Program-made: the position numbers and the translations under genes
NCBI GenBank assembly: GCA_023415635.1
Contig: JAEZJV010000068.1
Location: 62,001-126,000 of the forward strand
Reading direction: 5' to 3'
Source of the DNA: Bacillota bacterium
GTDB taxonomy: Bacteria; Bacillota; Clostridia; Lachnospirales; Lachnospiraceae
Length of the DNA stretch: 64,000 nucleotides
Part shown: positions 1 to 8,864 of the stretch, piece by piece
Layout: each line of letters opens with the position of its first letter
Position numbering within the stretch: position 1 is the first letter of the stretch
The notes under the pieces: model-generated
The model's database searches: none
Seen by the model: the letters and a program-made list of their open reading frames with translations, nothing else
What the model was told of the DNA's origin: nothing

Positions 1-96
1 AAGCCCGATCTGGTTGATCTTGATCGGACGAACCAGGATATCACTGCTTTTTCTGAACAATTCCTTAATTACCTGTGATTGAATGACCTGTTCCAT
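1..96 (-). CDS. N-terminus of an unidentified protein (cut by window edge)
   Basis: An ATG at 96 reads leftward out of the window for 32 codons without a stop. It is preceded at good spacing by a strong ribosome binding site (AAGGAAAGGGG, about 103-113 on the minus strand). The visible peptide begins MEQVIQSQVIKELF and is rich in Q, I and K. I do not recognise the family from so short a piece. The terminator at 201-232 separates it from the upstream minus-strand gene, so it has its own promoter in roughly 97-200. Confidence 0.55.
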   Translation of the reverse strand, partial: MEQVIQSQVIKELFRKSSDILVRPIKINQIGL

Positions 97-200
97 AGAC
101 TACCCCTTTCCTTGCATTATTTTTCAGCAAAATTAATGTGTCACCATGCTGCTAATTTTATTCATGTCAGACAGCATTTTCCTATTGATTTTCAAAGCAT

Positions 201-232
201 AAAAAAAGCCGGCTCATTGGCCAGCTTTTTTT
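201..232 (-). terminator. Rho-independent terminator
   Basis: Ten-base-pair stem (205-214 with 219-228, one mismatch) and a CATT loop. A-tract on the left (201-207) and T-tract on the right (226-232) make it bidirectional. It ends transcripts of the DUF6514-like gene that stops at 448. Confidence 0.8.
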
Positions 233-447
233 AGTCATTCTATGTAGTCATATAATCTTACGTCCATGATATTGTGCATGAAGACTTCACAGTTGAATTC
301 CTTTATGTAGCCCTATGGAAGGCTTCATGTTACTCCAATTCCTTCTTAAGTATCGGTATAAATAAGAAGGGATCCGGTTTTATCACGTACTCCATATCCG
401 GTTTTTCCGGGGATTTCCTTGGTAACGGACTTGATCCAGGCGAATGA

Positions 448-714
448 TCAGCTGGCAAAATATTCTTTTGCCATATCATATATATGTACCGGTAATACCT
501 TGCCCTTTGCCATGATCCGTAGGAAAGCTTCCGCTTCTCCTTCATCATCCGTAAGATCCTCTATATAACAATAAGCGTTAATATCCTGACTTTGACTGCC
601 TTCCTTATAGCATTCAATACAGTAGAGGGCATTTCTAAATATAAGATTATAGACTACTTCAATATCTTCTGTCAGAATTGATTTCGTGTTGGATTTCAGC
701 ATATGTTCTACCAT
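448..714 (-). CDS. DUF6514-like small protein
   Basis: 88-residue acidic soluble protein with no signal peptide or membrane segment. Length and pattern (an IEVVYNLIFRN-like strand, an acidic LTDDEGEAEAFL stretch, a C-terminal LPVHIYDM segment) match my memory of the DUF6514 family of clostridia, whose function is unknown. The start at 714 follows AAGGGTGG. It is monocistronic: an intergenic gap lies upstream and a terminator at 201-232 downstream. The family name is from memory, not from a search; that this is a real gene is more certain than the family. Confidence 0.6.
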   Translation of the reverse strand: MVEHMLKSNTKSILTEDIEVVYNLIFRNALYCIECYKEGSQSQDINAYCYIEDLTDDEGEAEAFLRIMAKGKVLPVHIYDMAKEYFAS

Positions 715-1061
715 GCAACGCCACCCTTCTTCCTAGTTGATTACGACCACATAAATTATATCTTTTGACACTATTATTATAACACAAAAATATCTTCTGA
801 TAAGTGACAATTCACAACAAAACCTATGTAAATAATAGTTCGAATGGCTTGCTCTGCCATTTTAACAGGGAATAAAAGACACCATGTTCTTTTCTTTCCA
901 GCGGAGGTATTAATATGCACAATATAACCACCTTATCCTAGAAGTTTCATCTTCTTCTGAATATCGTCAGGTGAGCTATTCCTGTCTTTCGTAATAGAAA
1001 TTCAAAAGACAGGAATATACTCAAACCCAAACTTCAATAGCAAATTATTACACTATGATAG
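715..1061. other. Intergenic region with a 12-bp inverted repeat
   Basis: 347 bp without a supportable gene. The one clear element is an inverted repeat, ATTCCTGTCTTT at 978-989 and its complement at 1005-1016 with a 15-nt loop, just downstream of the PFOR stop. On the minus strand it can fold as a transcript-end hairpin, but no T-run follows it, so it may act in mRNA stability. The promoter of the DUF6514-like gene must lie in about 740-850, which is AT-rich and holds two TATAAT hexamers (minus strand, near 755-760 and 776-781) without a convincing -35. Confidence 0.5.
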
Positions 1062-4000
1062 CTATACGGTCTTCGACCCGATATTGACAGAGATCGGGTC
1101 AGCGGCTGCCATCTGCTTATAGATTTCGTAACGTTCCTTCGCATGAAGCTCGGCTCGTTCAAAAAGTTCATCTGACTGCTCCGGGAAGGTCTGTGCCAGT
1201 GAGCTGTATCTAACCTGTCCAAGGATAAAGTCCCGGAAGCTTTCTGCAGGTTCTTTGGAATCTAAGATAAATGGATTCTTACCTTCTTGCTTCAGAGATG
1301 GGTTATACCGATAGAGATGCCAATATCCTGCTTGTACTGCCTTCTTTATCGTTGCCATGCTTCTGCCCATTCCTTCCTTGATACCATGATTAATACAGGG
1401 TGCATAGGCTATAACAATGGATGGGCCATGGTATTCCTCCGCTTCACGAAGTGCCTTGATCAGCTGTGTATTATCTGCATGAATTCCGACCTGGGCTACA
1501 TATACATTTCCATAGGACATCATCATGCGGCCAAGATCCTTCTTACCCTGCTTCTTACCCGAAGCTGCAAATTTAGCAATCGCAGCGATCGGTGTAGCCT
1601 TTGAGGATTGTCCTCCTGTATTGGAATATACCTCTGTATCAAATACAAGTACATTGACATCCTCACCGGAGGACATCACATGATCCAGTCCACCGTAACC
1701 TATGTCATAAGCCCAGCCATCTCCGCCTACCAGCCAGATACTCCTTTTTGTAAGATAGTCCTGATTTTGCTTAATACTATTTACGATTTCCATTGTTTCT
1801 ACATCTGTAGAAGCAAAATTCTCCAATACATCGATGAGCTTGTTGCCGGCTTCTCCTGAAGCTCTACCGTCCTCCTTGTAATGCAGCCAGTCATGGCAGG
1901 CTTCCTTTACCTTCTCCTCCACGTTTTTATCAATCAGAATTCTCATATCCTGTTCCAGCTTATTGCGAAGCTGTTTTACCCCTAGATACATACCGTAGCC
2001 GAACTCCGCATTATCTTCAAACAGTGAATTTGCCCAGGATGGACCTTTGCCTTCCCTGTTACTGGTAAATGCTGTACTCGGAGCAGATGCTGCCCAGATG
2101 GAGGAACAGCCTGTCGCATTGGCTATCATCATCCTTTCACCGAAAAGCTGGGTAATCAGCTTGATATAAGGAGTCTCACCGCAACCGGCGCATGCTCCGG
2201 AAAATTCGATCAAAGGAGCCTTAAACTGACTATCCTTAAAGCTGGTACCATATGCAACATTCTCCTTAAAGCTGACCTTCTCCACCGCATAGTTCCAATT
2301 ATCCAGCTCTGTTGGAAGCTGAGTTCCTATAGGCTCCATAATCAAAGCCTTTCCTTTTGCCGGGCAGATATCGGCACAGTTACCACAACCGGTGCAATCC
2401 ATAGGGCTAATCTGAATTTTATACTGATACCCTTCCAGATTTCTGCCACTGGCAGGCTTCGTCACAAAGCTTTCCGGAGCTTTTGCTGCTTCCTCTTCAT
2501 TCAGCAGGAACGGTCGAATCACTGCATGAGGGCAGACAAAGGAACACTGGTTACATTGGATACAACGCTCTATAATCCATTTAGGAACATTGACAGCGAT
2601 ACCTCGCTTCTCATAGGCTGTGGTACCGGAAGGGAAGGTTCCATCCTCACGTCCTGTAAAAGCACTGACTGGAAGATCCCCGCCCTTCATACTTTCCATC
2701 GGACGCAGAATTTTCTTAATAAATTCGGGTTCCGCTGTATTCTGTGATGTTTCCAGTTTAATATCCTTCCAGGTCTTCGGAACATCAATTTTATGAATAG
2801 CATGGATGCCCTGGTCAACCGCATCCTCATTCATCTTAACAATCTTCTCGCCTTTTCTACCGTAAAGCATATGAATACCTGCTTTCAGCTCCTGAATATA
2901 GATGTTTTCGGGTAGTACCTCCGTTAATTTGAAGAAAGCCCCCTGCATAATCATATTGATTCGGTTGCCGAGACCAATCTTCTGAGCAATACCAACAGCA
3001 TTAATCGTATAAAACTTAACCTCCTTTTCAGCCAGCTGCTTTTTCATTACATTCGGAAGCTTCTCTTCCAGTTCCTTTTCCTCCCACTGTGTATTAAGGA
3101 CAAAAATCCCTCCGTGTTTACAGCTTTGTAGCAGGTCATATTTATTCACATAGGATTGATTGTGGCAGGCCACATAATCCGCATGGGAAACCAGATAAGC
3201 GGAACGAATTGCCTCCTTTCCGAATCTTAAGTGAGATACCGTCAGACCTCCTGATTTTTTGGAATCATAATCAAAGTAAGCCTGTACCTTCAAGTCAGAA
3301 TTTTCTCCGATAATCTTGATCGCCTGTTTATTGGCACCTACCGTACCATCGGAGCCGAGTCCCCATATTTGACAGGAAATCATATCCTCAGGTTCCACCT
3401 GAAGCTCCTTCATTGGCTGAAGCGAGGTTTTTGTCACATCGTCATTAATTCCGATTGTAAAGAAATTCTTCGGTTTTGTTTCCTTCAGATTTTGATAAAC
3501 CGCAGCGATATGAGTCTGATTCGTATCCTTGGAACCCAGACCGTAACGTCCGCCATAAATTTCGGGAGCTTTACTGCTACCTGCATAACAGGAGCAGATA
3601 TCCAGGTATAGCGGTTCACCTATAGAGCCTGGCTCCTTCGTTCTATCAAGGACTGCGATTTTCTTCACGGAAGCTGGAATACACTTTCTCAAGTGTTCCA
3701 TAGAGAACGGCCGATATAGATGAACCTTCACCAATCCATATTTTTCACCGAGTTTGTTGAAATAATTTATCGTCTGCTCAATAGTCTGCGTTACGGACCC
3801 CATTGCTATGATGACATATTCCGCATCGGAGGGTCCGTAATAATCAAATAAGCCATAGGATCTTCCGGTATATTCGCTCACTTTCTTAAGATATTCCTCA
3901 ACCACCGGAATGATATTATCGTAAAATGGGTTGGAACTTTCCCTTCCCTGAAAATATATGTCTGAGTTCTGTGCCGTACCGCGAATTACCGGATGATTTG

Positions 4001-4628
4001 GTGATAGTGCACGTTTGCGGAAGCTTTGTACTGCTTCCATATCTATCAGTTCAGCATAATCTCTGTACTCCAGCGCCTCAATCTTCTGAACCTCATGAGA
4101 GGTACGGAACCCATCAAAGAAATGCACAAAGGGAAGTCTTCCCTTGATAGCCGAAAGATGAGCTACCGGTGCCAGATCCATAACCTCTTGAACGGAGCCT
4201 GATGCTAGCATAGCGCATCCGGTCTGTCTGGTAGCCATCACATCCTGGTGATCACCAAATATATTCAGGGCATGGGTTGCGATTGCCCGGGCACTGACAT
4301 GGATCACTCCGGGGAGCAGCTCACCGGCAGCTTTATACATATTCGGTATCATTAACAAAAGTCCCTGGGATGCGGTAAAGGTAGTAGTCAGCGCTCCCGC
4401 CTGTAAGGACCCGTGAAATGCACCGGCTGCACCTGCTTCCGATTGCATTTCAACTACATTAACTTCCTGCCCGAAGATATTCTTTCTTCCATTTGCTGCC
4501 CATTCGTCCGTCACCTCAGCCATGCCGGAGGATGGAGTGATGGGATAAATCGCTGCAACCTCAGTAAAAGCATAAGCCGCATAGGCTGCAGCGGTATTGC
4601 CATCTATCGTCATTGTAATTTTTGCCAT
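1062..4628 (-). CDS. nifJ: Pyruvate:ferredoxin (flavodoxin) oxidoreductase, single-chain
   Basis: Oxidatively decarboxylates pyruvate with CoA to acetyl-CoA and CO2, reducing ferredoxin; central to anaerobic fermentation. At 1188 residues it has the usual length for the fused homodimeric PFOR. Seen in order: an N-terminal thiamine-domain segment with YPITPSSGMAE, the central CoA/transketolase-like domains, and a two-cluster ferredoxin domain with CIQCNQCSFVCP and CTGCGNCADICP. Then come the CAGCGE cysteines of the proximal cluster and the TPP/Mg site GDGWAYDIGYGG with SNTGGQSSK. The start at 4628 follows GGAG at good spacing. A DUF3787-like gene lies 71 bp upstream on the same strand and may share its transcript. 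No frameshift or missing cysteine was seen. Confidence 0.97.
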   Translation of the reverse strand: MAKITMTIDGNTAAAYAAYAFTEVAAIYPITPSSGMAEVTDEWAANGRKNIFGQEVNVVEMQSEAGAAGAFHGSLQAGALTTTFTASQGLLLMIPNMYKAAGELLPGVIHVSARAIATHALNIFGDHQDVMATRQTGCAMLASGSVQEVMDLAPVAHLSAIKGRLPFVHFFDGFRTSHEVQKIEALEYRDYAELIDMEAVQSFRKRALSPNHPVIRGTAQNSDIYFQGRESSNPFYDNIIPVVEEYLKKVSEYTGRSYGLFDYYGPSDAEYVIIAMGSVTQTIEQTINYFNKLGEKYGLVKVHLYRPFSMEHLRKCIPASVKKIAVLDRTKEPGSIGEPLYLDICSCYAGSSKAPEIYGGRYGLGSKDTNQTHIAAVYQNLKETKPKNFFTIGINDDVTKTSLQPMKELQVEPEDMISCQIWGLGSDGTVGANKQAIKIIGENSDLKVQAYFDYDSKKSGGLTVSHLRFGKEAIRSAYLVSHADYVACHNQSYVNKYDLLQSCKHGGIFVLNTQWEEKELEEKLPNVMKKQLAEKEVKFYTINAVGIAQKIGLGNRINMIMQGAFFKLTEVLPENIYIQELKAGIHMLYGRKGEKIVKMNEDAVDQGIHAIHKIDVPKTWKDIKLETSQNTAEPEFIKKILRPMESMKGGDLPVSAFTGREDGTFPSGTTAYEKRGIAVNVPKWIIERCIQCNQCSFVCPHAVIRPFLLNEEEAAKAPESFVTKPASGRNLEGYQYKIQISPMDCTGCGNCADICPAKGKALIMEPIGTQLPTELDNWNYAVEKVSFKENVAYGTSFKDSQFKAPLIEFSGACAGCGETPYIKLITQLFGERMMIANATGCSSIWAASAPSTAFTSNREGKGPSWANSLFEDNAEFGYGMYLGVKQLRNKLEQDMRILIDKNVEEKVKEACHDWLHYKEDGRASGEAGNKLIDVLENFASTDVETMEIVNSIKQNQDYLTKRSIWLVGGDGWAYDIGYGGLDHVMSSGEDVNVLVFDTEVYSNTGGQSSKATPIAAIAKFAASGKKQGKKDLGRMMMSYGNVYVAQVGIHADNTQLIKALREAEEYHGPSIVIAYAPCINHGIKEGMGRSMATIKKAVQAGYWHLYRYNPSLKQEGKNPFILDSKEPAESFRDFILGQVRYSSLAQTFPEQSDELFERAELHAKERYEIYKQMAAADPISVNIGSKTV

Positions 4629-4699
4629 AATTGTCTCCGATCCTTTCCATATTTCACAATCTTAAAATTATTCCTTCTCAATAATAATCTTTTGAGTCT

Positions 4700-4894
4700 T
4701 TATAATTTACTACCGTTATCTACCCAATCCTTTGCTTCGATAACACGCTCGATATTCGGTTTATTTACCTGATCCACCTCATAATTGGACTCGGAATTCT
4801 GCCAGGCAGCCGTTCCCTCATTATTTGTTGGTTTTGTTGTATTTTGTCTCTTGTTATGTCTTCCTTGAAAGATTTCCTTACCTTTGATTAACAT
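4700..4894 (-). CDS. DUF3787-like small protein (possible spore-surface type)
   Basis: 64 residues, basic N-terminus, then a TAAWQN motif and a C-terminal VIEAKDWVDN motif. The pairing of TAAW with a later NAKE(Y/W)VD-like element is what I recall of the clostridial DUF3787 family, some members of which have been annotated as spore-surface proteins. A good ribosome binding site (GGAGGAAG) precedes the ATG at 4894. It lies directly upstream of PFOR on the same strand; whether that is functional or accidental cannot be told. The family call is from motif memory only. Confidence 0.6.
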   Translation of the reverse strand: MLIKGKEIFQGRHNKRQNTTKPTNNEGTAAWQNSESNYEVDQVNKPNIERVIEAKDWVDNGSKL

Positions 4895-5020
4895 AATTCT
4901 TCCTCCATTTCTTCCTGTCCTAAAATCTCTTTACATGCTGCTAAAATACATTTTGTCCGAAATCAACGATTACTATTACCATGATGACCTAAAATAATAA
5001 TTTCTAAACTATTTAAATAT

Positions 5021-5090
5021 AAAAAACCGGTTTACAGATAATCTTTAGACAGCAAATATGCTTTCCTACAGATTTTTTGTAAACCGGTTC
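5021..5090 (-). terminator. Long-loop inverted repeat, probable terminator of the permease gene
   Basis: A perfect 12-bp inverted repeat (AACCGGTTTACA at 5025-5036, complement at 5078-5089) encloses about 41 nt with a small inner hairpin (AGCA/TGCT at 5051-5062). On the minus strand the 3' arm runs into a T-run, which fits a terminator about 60 bp beyond the permease stop. The AAACCGGTTT core also occurs in the palindrome at 11962-11989. Confidence 0.65.
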
Positions 5091-5148
5091 TATGTCTATA
5101 AATACTTTCCATTTTGTCCGGGTATGATTCCCCTGAGAACATTCTATA

Positions 5149-6486
5149 TCATTGCACTCTTGCCTTGTTCCTTCTGTAATAAAGATATCCGGCCAGAATG
5201 ATCGAGAAGCAAACCAGAAAATAATACAGAAATAGAGGATGTGTTATACTTCCTGAGATAATGACAAGCGATCCGATACATGCCAAGGCCGGTATCAGAT
5301 AACCCCTTACTGCTCCTTTGATCTGCCCCTGCCTAGTAAGTCTTATGACAGCGAAATAGAGTACAATGTAATTAAGATAACTGACCCCGATAGCTATCTC
5401 AGACACATCTCCCTTCATTCCGAGCTTCTGTGAGATATAATGAATCATCATCCACCCCATGGATAAGATGTAGGAAAGTATTGCAGAATTTAATGGCATT
5501 CCGGCAAGCTTTGAATTTTCCCTCCTAAATACCTGGCTTCCCGGTATCATATTCCTGAGTGCCAGGGAGTACGGCATTCTTATGAAACCGAGGATGATAC
5601 CATTCACTGTGCCGAGCACAGAGATAACCACAAAGATCAGAATATATTTTGCCCCAATGTTACCAAAGAGCTTTGTTGCCGCCAAAAAAACAGAAGCGTC
5701 TCCCTGTTCAAGTACCGTATCAGGTCCAAGTAAAGCAGTGATTCCAATAAAGTACATTACATATGCAAGCAGTATAACAAGAGGAGATATAGTAAGTGCC
5801 AATGGGAGGTTATGTTTGCTGTTCTTTATCTCATTACATATGGTGGTAGCAACTATCCAGCCATCAAAAGAGAAAGCAATCGGAGCAAAAGCTGCCAGCC
5901 AGCCTCCTGCTGCTCTTGCCTGCCCAAAGCCAGTCACACCCTCTGTTACCAATTCAACGGGATTCCCGAAAATCAAGCCTGCCAGTGCTATAATAAACAG
6001 AGGAATTAGTTTAATTACCATTGCGGAATTCTGAAAATACCCACCTGTCTTGGCTGATATTGTATTAATAATAAATAAAATGGTAAGACAGCCTGCTCCT
6101 ATCAGTGTTGATCTCTCGAGGGTAATTTCCAATCCGAACAGCTGGCTGATATAAATACCGCTTACCCAAGCCACAACCGCAGCAAGCGTCGGAAGATATA
6201 AGAAGGTTTGAAACCATCCGAAAGCGCAAGAAGTCCCGATTCCTACGAACTCCTCGGTATAGGTGATTATTCCACCCGGCTTATCTGTCCGGTTTGCCAG
6301 CTGTGAGATTGTCAGACATCCGAATATAATTGCAATTGCAGCGACACTAAATATAATAATTCCCAAAAAAACATTTCCGTTTGTATAGCTTAGTACATTA
6401 TCTGCCTTAAAGAATATACCGGACCCGATTACTATTCCGATTATCATTGTAATTGCAGTAAACAATCCATATCTTCTCTTTATCAT
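5149..6486 (-). CDS. APC-family amino acid permease
   Basis: 445-residue integral membrane protein with about 12 hydrophobic segments. The N-terminal glycine motif of the APC superfamily (GIVIGSGIFFKAD, about residues 17-29) is where the substrate carboxylate binds. The overall pattern resembles the LAT/SteT-like exchangers, so an amino acid substrate is likely, but its identity cannot be read. Bounded upstream by the terminator near 6529-6563 and downstream by the one at 5021-5090, hence monocistronic. Confidence 0.9.
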   Translation of the reverse strand: MIKRRYGLFTAITMIIGIVIGSGIFFKADNVLSYTNGNVFLGIIIFSVAAIAIIFGCLTISQLANRTDKPGGIITYTEEFVGIGTSCAFGWFQTFLYLPTLAAVVAWVSGIYISQLFGLEITLERSTLIGAGCLTILFIINTISAKTGGYFQNSAMVIKLIPLFIIALAGLIFGNPVELVTEGVTGFGQARAAGGWLAAFAPIAFSFDGWIVATTICNEIKNSKHNLPLALTISPLVILLAYVMYFIGITALLGPDTVLEQGDASVFLAATKLFGNIGAKYILIFVVISVLGTVNGIILGFIRMPYSLALRNMIPGSQVFRRENSKLAGMPLNSAILSYILSMGWMMIHYISQKLGMKGDVSEIAIGVSYLNYIVLYFAVIRLTRQGQIKGAVRGYLIPALACIGSLVIISGSITHPLFLYYFLVCFSIILAGYLYYRRNKARVQ

Positions 6487-6528
6487 ACCGTCTTATCTTC
6501 TCCTTAATAAATTGATATTTATCCTATA

Positions 6529-6563
6529 TAAAAACTGCTGCAAAGCTTCTGCACTGCAGCAGT
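6529..6563 (-). terminator. Rho-independent terminator after the gnd-zwf-cyclase operon
   Basis: Perfect 9-bp stem ACTGCTGCA at 6534-6542 with its complement at 6555-6563 and a 12-nt loop. On the minus strand it is followed by TTTTTATA. It sits between the cyclase stop (6687) and the permease start (6486). Confidence 0.85.
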
Positions 6564-6686
6564 CCGTTCTATACCATAGCATTTGTATCATTTAGTATAT
6601 TTATAAACAATACTACCATTTATGCAACAGCCTTTATAATATACCATTCCTTCAGGAGAAATACAATGGTATCTTTTGCTTCTTTT

Positions 6687-7322
6687 TTATTCCTCAAGGA
6701 GTACTGCTCTGACAGGCGCAGCCTCAGCGTTCGGAATATTAAGAGGAAGCGCAATTAACTGATATCGACCTTCCCTGACATCACTCAGTTGAAGCCCTTC
6801 CAGAATATGAATACCCTTAGCCATCAGCGCCATATGGGTAGTATGCCCCGGTTGCCCGCGCTCTACTCCGAGAGCATCGATACCCACACCTTTCACAGGT
6901 ATACTCGCAAGATATTCCGCTCCGCTTTTTTCAAGAAAGATAAAATCCTTCTCAAGAATTGGATCATAGGAATTTCTGGTCTTTAACAGGATGAATTCTC
7001 CCGGCAATATCTCCTTTCTCCTTAAATTCTCGGCTGATATCATCTCTTTTACCTCAGTCAGATCCAAGACCTTACATTCCGTGATCAGCTCCTCCAGCTT
7101 TAAACTATTCATCCGGTTTCCGTCCGGTATCATATGAAGTGTACGGTCCAAATGAGTACCAGTATGCATATTCAAACAAATACTCGATTCATATACTGTT
7201 CCCTTCTCAAAGTCCGAAACAATATGGATTTTCGGCCTCTTCTCCTCCCTTCCCTTCCACACCGGTATCTCTTCGGTAATTGGCATTGATATATCATAGA
7301 TTTTTTTATAATTTAACTTCAT
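6687..7322 (-). CDS. Cyclase-family (kynurenine formamidase-like) metal hydrolase
   Basis: 211-residue soluble protein of the cyclase family (PF04199), metal-dependent hydrolases that include kynurenine formamidase and isatin hydrolase. The metal motif HTGTHLD is at residues 53-59 and a further His at 63, but the usual Ala-Pro between Asp and His is Arg-Thr-Leu, so the substrate may differ from N-formylkynurenine. A C-terminal GQPGHTTHMALM segment supplies more family residues. The start at 7322 is chosen because AAAGGA lies 9 nt upstream; the longer reading to 7355 overlaps zwf and lacks a binding site. It is the last gene of the gnd-zwf operon, 17 nt after zwf. Confidence 0.8.
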   Translation of the reverse strand: MKLNYKKIYDISMPITEEIPVWKGREEKRPKIHIVSDFEKGTVYESSICLNMHTGTHLDRTLHMIPDGNRMNSLKLEELITECKVLDLTEVKEMISAENLRRKEILPGEFILLKTRNSYDPILEKDFIFLEKSGAEYLASIPVKGVGIDALGVERGQPGHTTHMALMAKGIHILEGLQLSDVREGRYQLIALPLNIPNAEAAPVRAVLLEE

Positions 7323-7339
7323 AATCAGCAATCCTTTCT

Positions 7340-8839
7340 CTATACGTGCCACCATTTTCGGCCGTCCTTTGCCAATAGCTCAAAGGCTTTGACCGGTCCC
7401 ATGGTTCCTGCTTCGTAATTCGGGAATTGGCTCTTCTTCTGTTCCCTGTACCCAATCAGATGATCTGCCACAATCCAGGCAGATTCAACCTCATCCCATC
7501 GTGAGAACAAGGTCGCATCCCCTCTTAAGATATCATATATCAGCCTTTCATATGCCTCCGGTGTATTACCCTGCATTGGGTTAATGGAGCTGGTATCCAT
7601 CTTCGTGGTTACGATCCCATGATGAGAAGAAAAATCCTTGGTATTGAACTGAAAGAATACCCCGACATTCGGTTGGATACGAAGTACCAGAAGATTTGGT
7701 TCCTGAATCTCCTGATCCTTAAAATATAATATATTAGGTAAATCCTTAAATTGCACCACAATCTCGGCAGAGCTTTTTCCGAGTCGTTTTCCGGTCCTGA
7801 TATAGAACGGAGTTCCTGCCCAGCGGAAATTATTAATGTGCAGCTTCAAGGCAACAAAGGTTTCCGTCTGGGAATCGGCAGGTACATTCTGCTCCTCGCG
7901 ATAACCGGACACCGGTATACCGTCAATCAGACCCGGTCCGTATTGACCGAAAACCACATTATTCTTCAGAAATTCTGGTGTAATCTCTTCAATTGCCTCC
8001 AGTACCTTCTGCTTTTCAGTACGGATAGAATCTGTTTTTAGATTAATGGGTGGCTCCATAGTTACCAAGGAAAGAATTTGAATAATATGATTCTGAATCA
8101 TATCCCGCATCGCCCCGGAATTTTCGTAATAATTGCCTCTGGTCCCTACCCCCAGCTTTTCTGTTAAGGATATCTGAATATTATCGATAAATTTATTATT
8201 CCAGATACTTTCAAAAATGGAGTTACAAAAGCGTAGAACCATAATATTCTGAATCATTTCTTTACCCAGATAATGATCGATACGATATATACTTTGCTCC
8301 GGAAACACTTCGAGGATTTTATTATTCAAGAGTCTGGCTGTCTTTAAATCCTTTCCAAAGGGCTTTTCTATGATCAGCCGGCTCCAGGCCTTCTCTTTCA
8401 TAGCCATATTGCTCAGCTGCAATCCCTGCACGATGGTTTCAAAATACTCCGGTGCCACTGCCAGATAAAATACCCTGTTACCCTCTGTGCCTGTAGCCTG
8501 ATCCAATTGATCAAGATAGGAGTTTAAGCCGGAAAAGCCCTCCAGCTCTGTAAAATCAAATTGATAGTAATGAATCATTTTCTGAAGTCTTTTCCATATC
8601 TTATCATCCAGTTTATTTCGGGAATGCTTGTTCACGGAGTCATAGATATCCTTTCGATATTCCTCCTCCGTCTTTTCCCGTCTGCCGACTGCGACTACGG
8701 CAAAATGCTCCGGTAGCAGCCGATCCAAAATCAGATTATATAAAGCAGGCATTAGCTTTCTATGAGTCAGATCCCCTGTCCCTCCGAAGATGACCATGAT
8801 AGCCGATAATTTTTCTGCCTCGTTTAATATTTGCTTCAT
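7340..8839 (-). CDS. zwf: Glucose-6-phosphate 1-dehydrogenase
   Basis: Oxidises glucose-6-phosphate to 6-phosphogluconolactone with NAD(P)+, the entry step of the oxidative pentose phosphate pathway. Visible: the dinucleotide motif GGTGDLTHRKLMPALY near the N-terminus, the EKPFG motif and the substrate motif RIDHYLGKE. About 499 residues from the chosen start, normal for the family. The ATG at 8839 has GGAAGGAGG at ideal spacing, whereas the longer reading to 8908 overlaps gnd and has no binding site. It follows gnd by 25 nt on the same transcript. No 6-phosphogluconolactonase gene is visible in the operon. Confidence 0.96.
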   Translation of the reverse strand: MKQILNEAEKLSAIMVIFGGTGDLTHRKLMPALYNLILDRLLPEHFAVVAVGRREKTEEEYRKDIYDSVNKHSRNKLDDKIWKRLQKMIHYYQFDFTELEGFSGLNSYLDQLDQATGTEGNRVFYLAVAPEYFETIVQGLQLSNMAMKEKAWSRLIIEKPFGKDLKTARLLNNKILEVFPEQSIYRIDHYLGKEMIQNIMVLRFCNSIFESIWNNKFIDNIQISLTEKLGVGTRGNYYENSGAMRDMIQNHIIQILSLVTMEPPINLKTDSIRTEKQKVLEAIEEITPEFLKNNVVFGQYGPGLIDGIPVSGYREEQNVPADSQTETFVALKLHINNFRWAGTPFYIRTGKRLGKSSAEIVVQFKDLPNILYFKDQEIQEPNLLVLRIQPNVGVFFQFNTKDFSSHHGIVTTKMDTSSINPMQGNTPEAYERLIYDILRGDATLFSRWDEVESAWIVADHLIGYREQKKSQFPNYEAGTMGPVKAFELLAKDGRKWWHV

Positions 8840-8864
8840 ATTGTTCCTCCTTCCATGGAACTCC

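Noticed and set aside
330..548. 72-codon minus-strand reading overlapping the DUF6514-like gene
   Set aside because: It overlaps the better-supported gene in another frame, has no ribosome binding site and a composition typical of an out-of-frame translation.
1062..4628. Several long plus-strand readings opposite PFOR
   Set aside because: They are antisense shadows of a high-quality gene; none has a binding site or a protein-like pattern.
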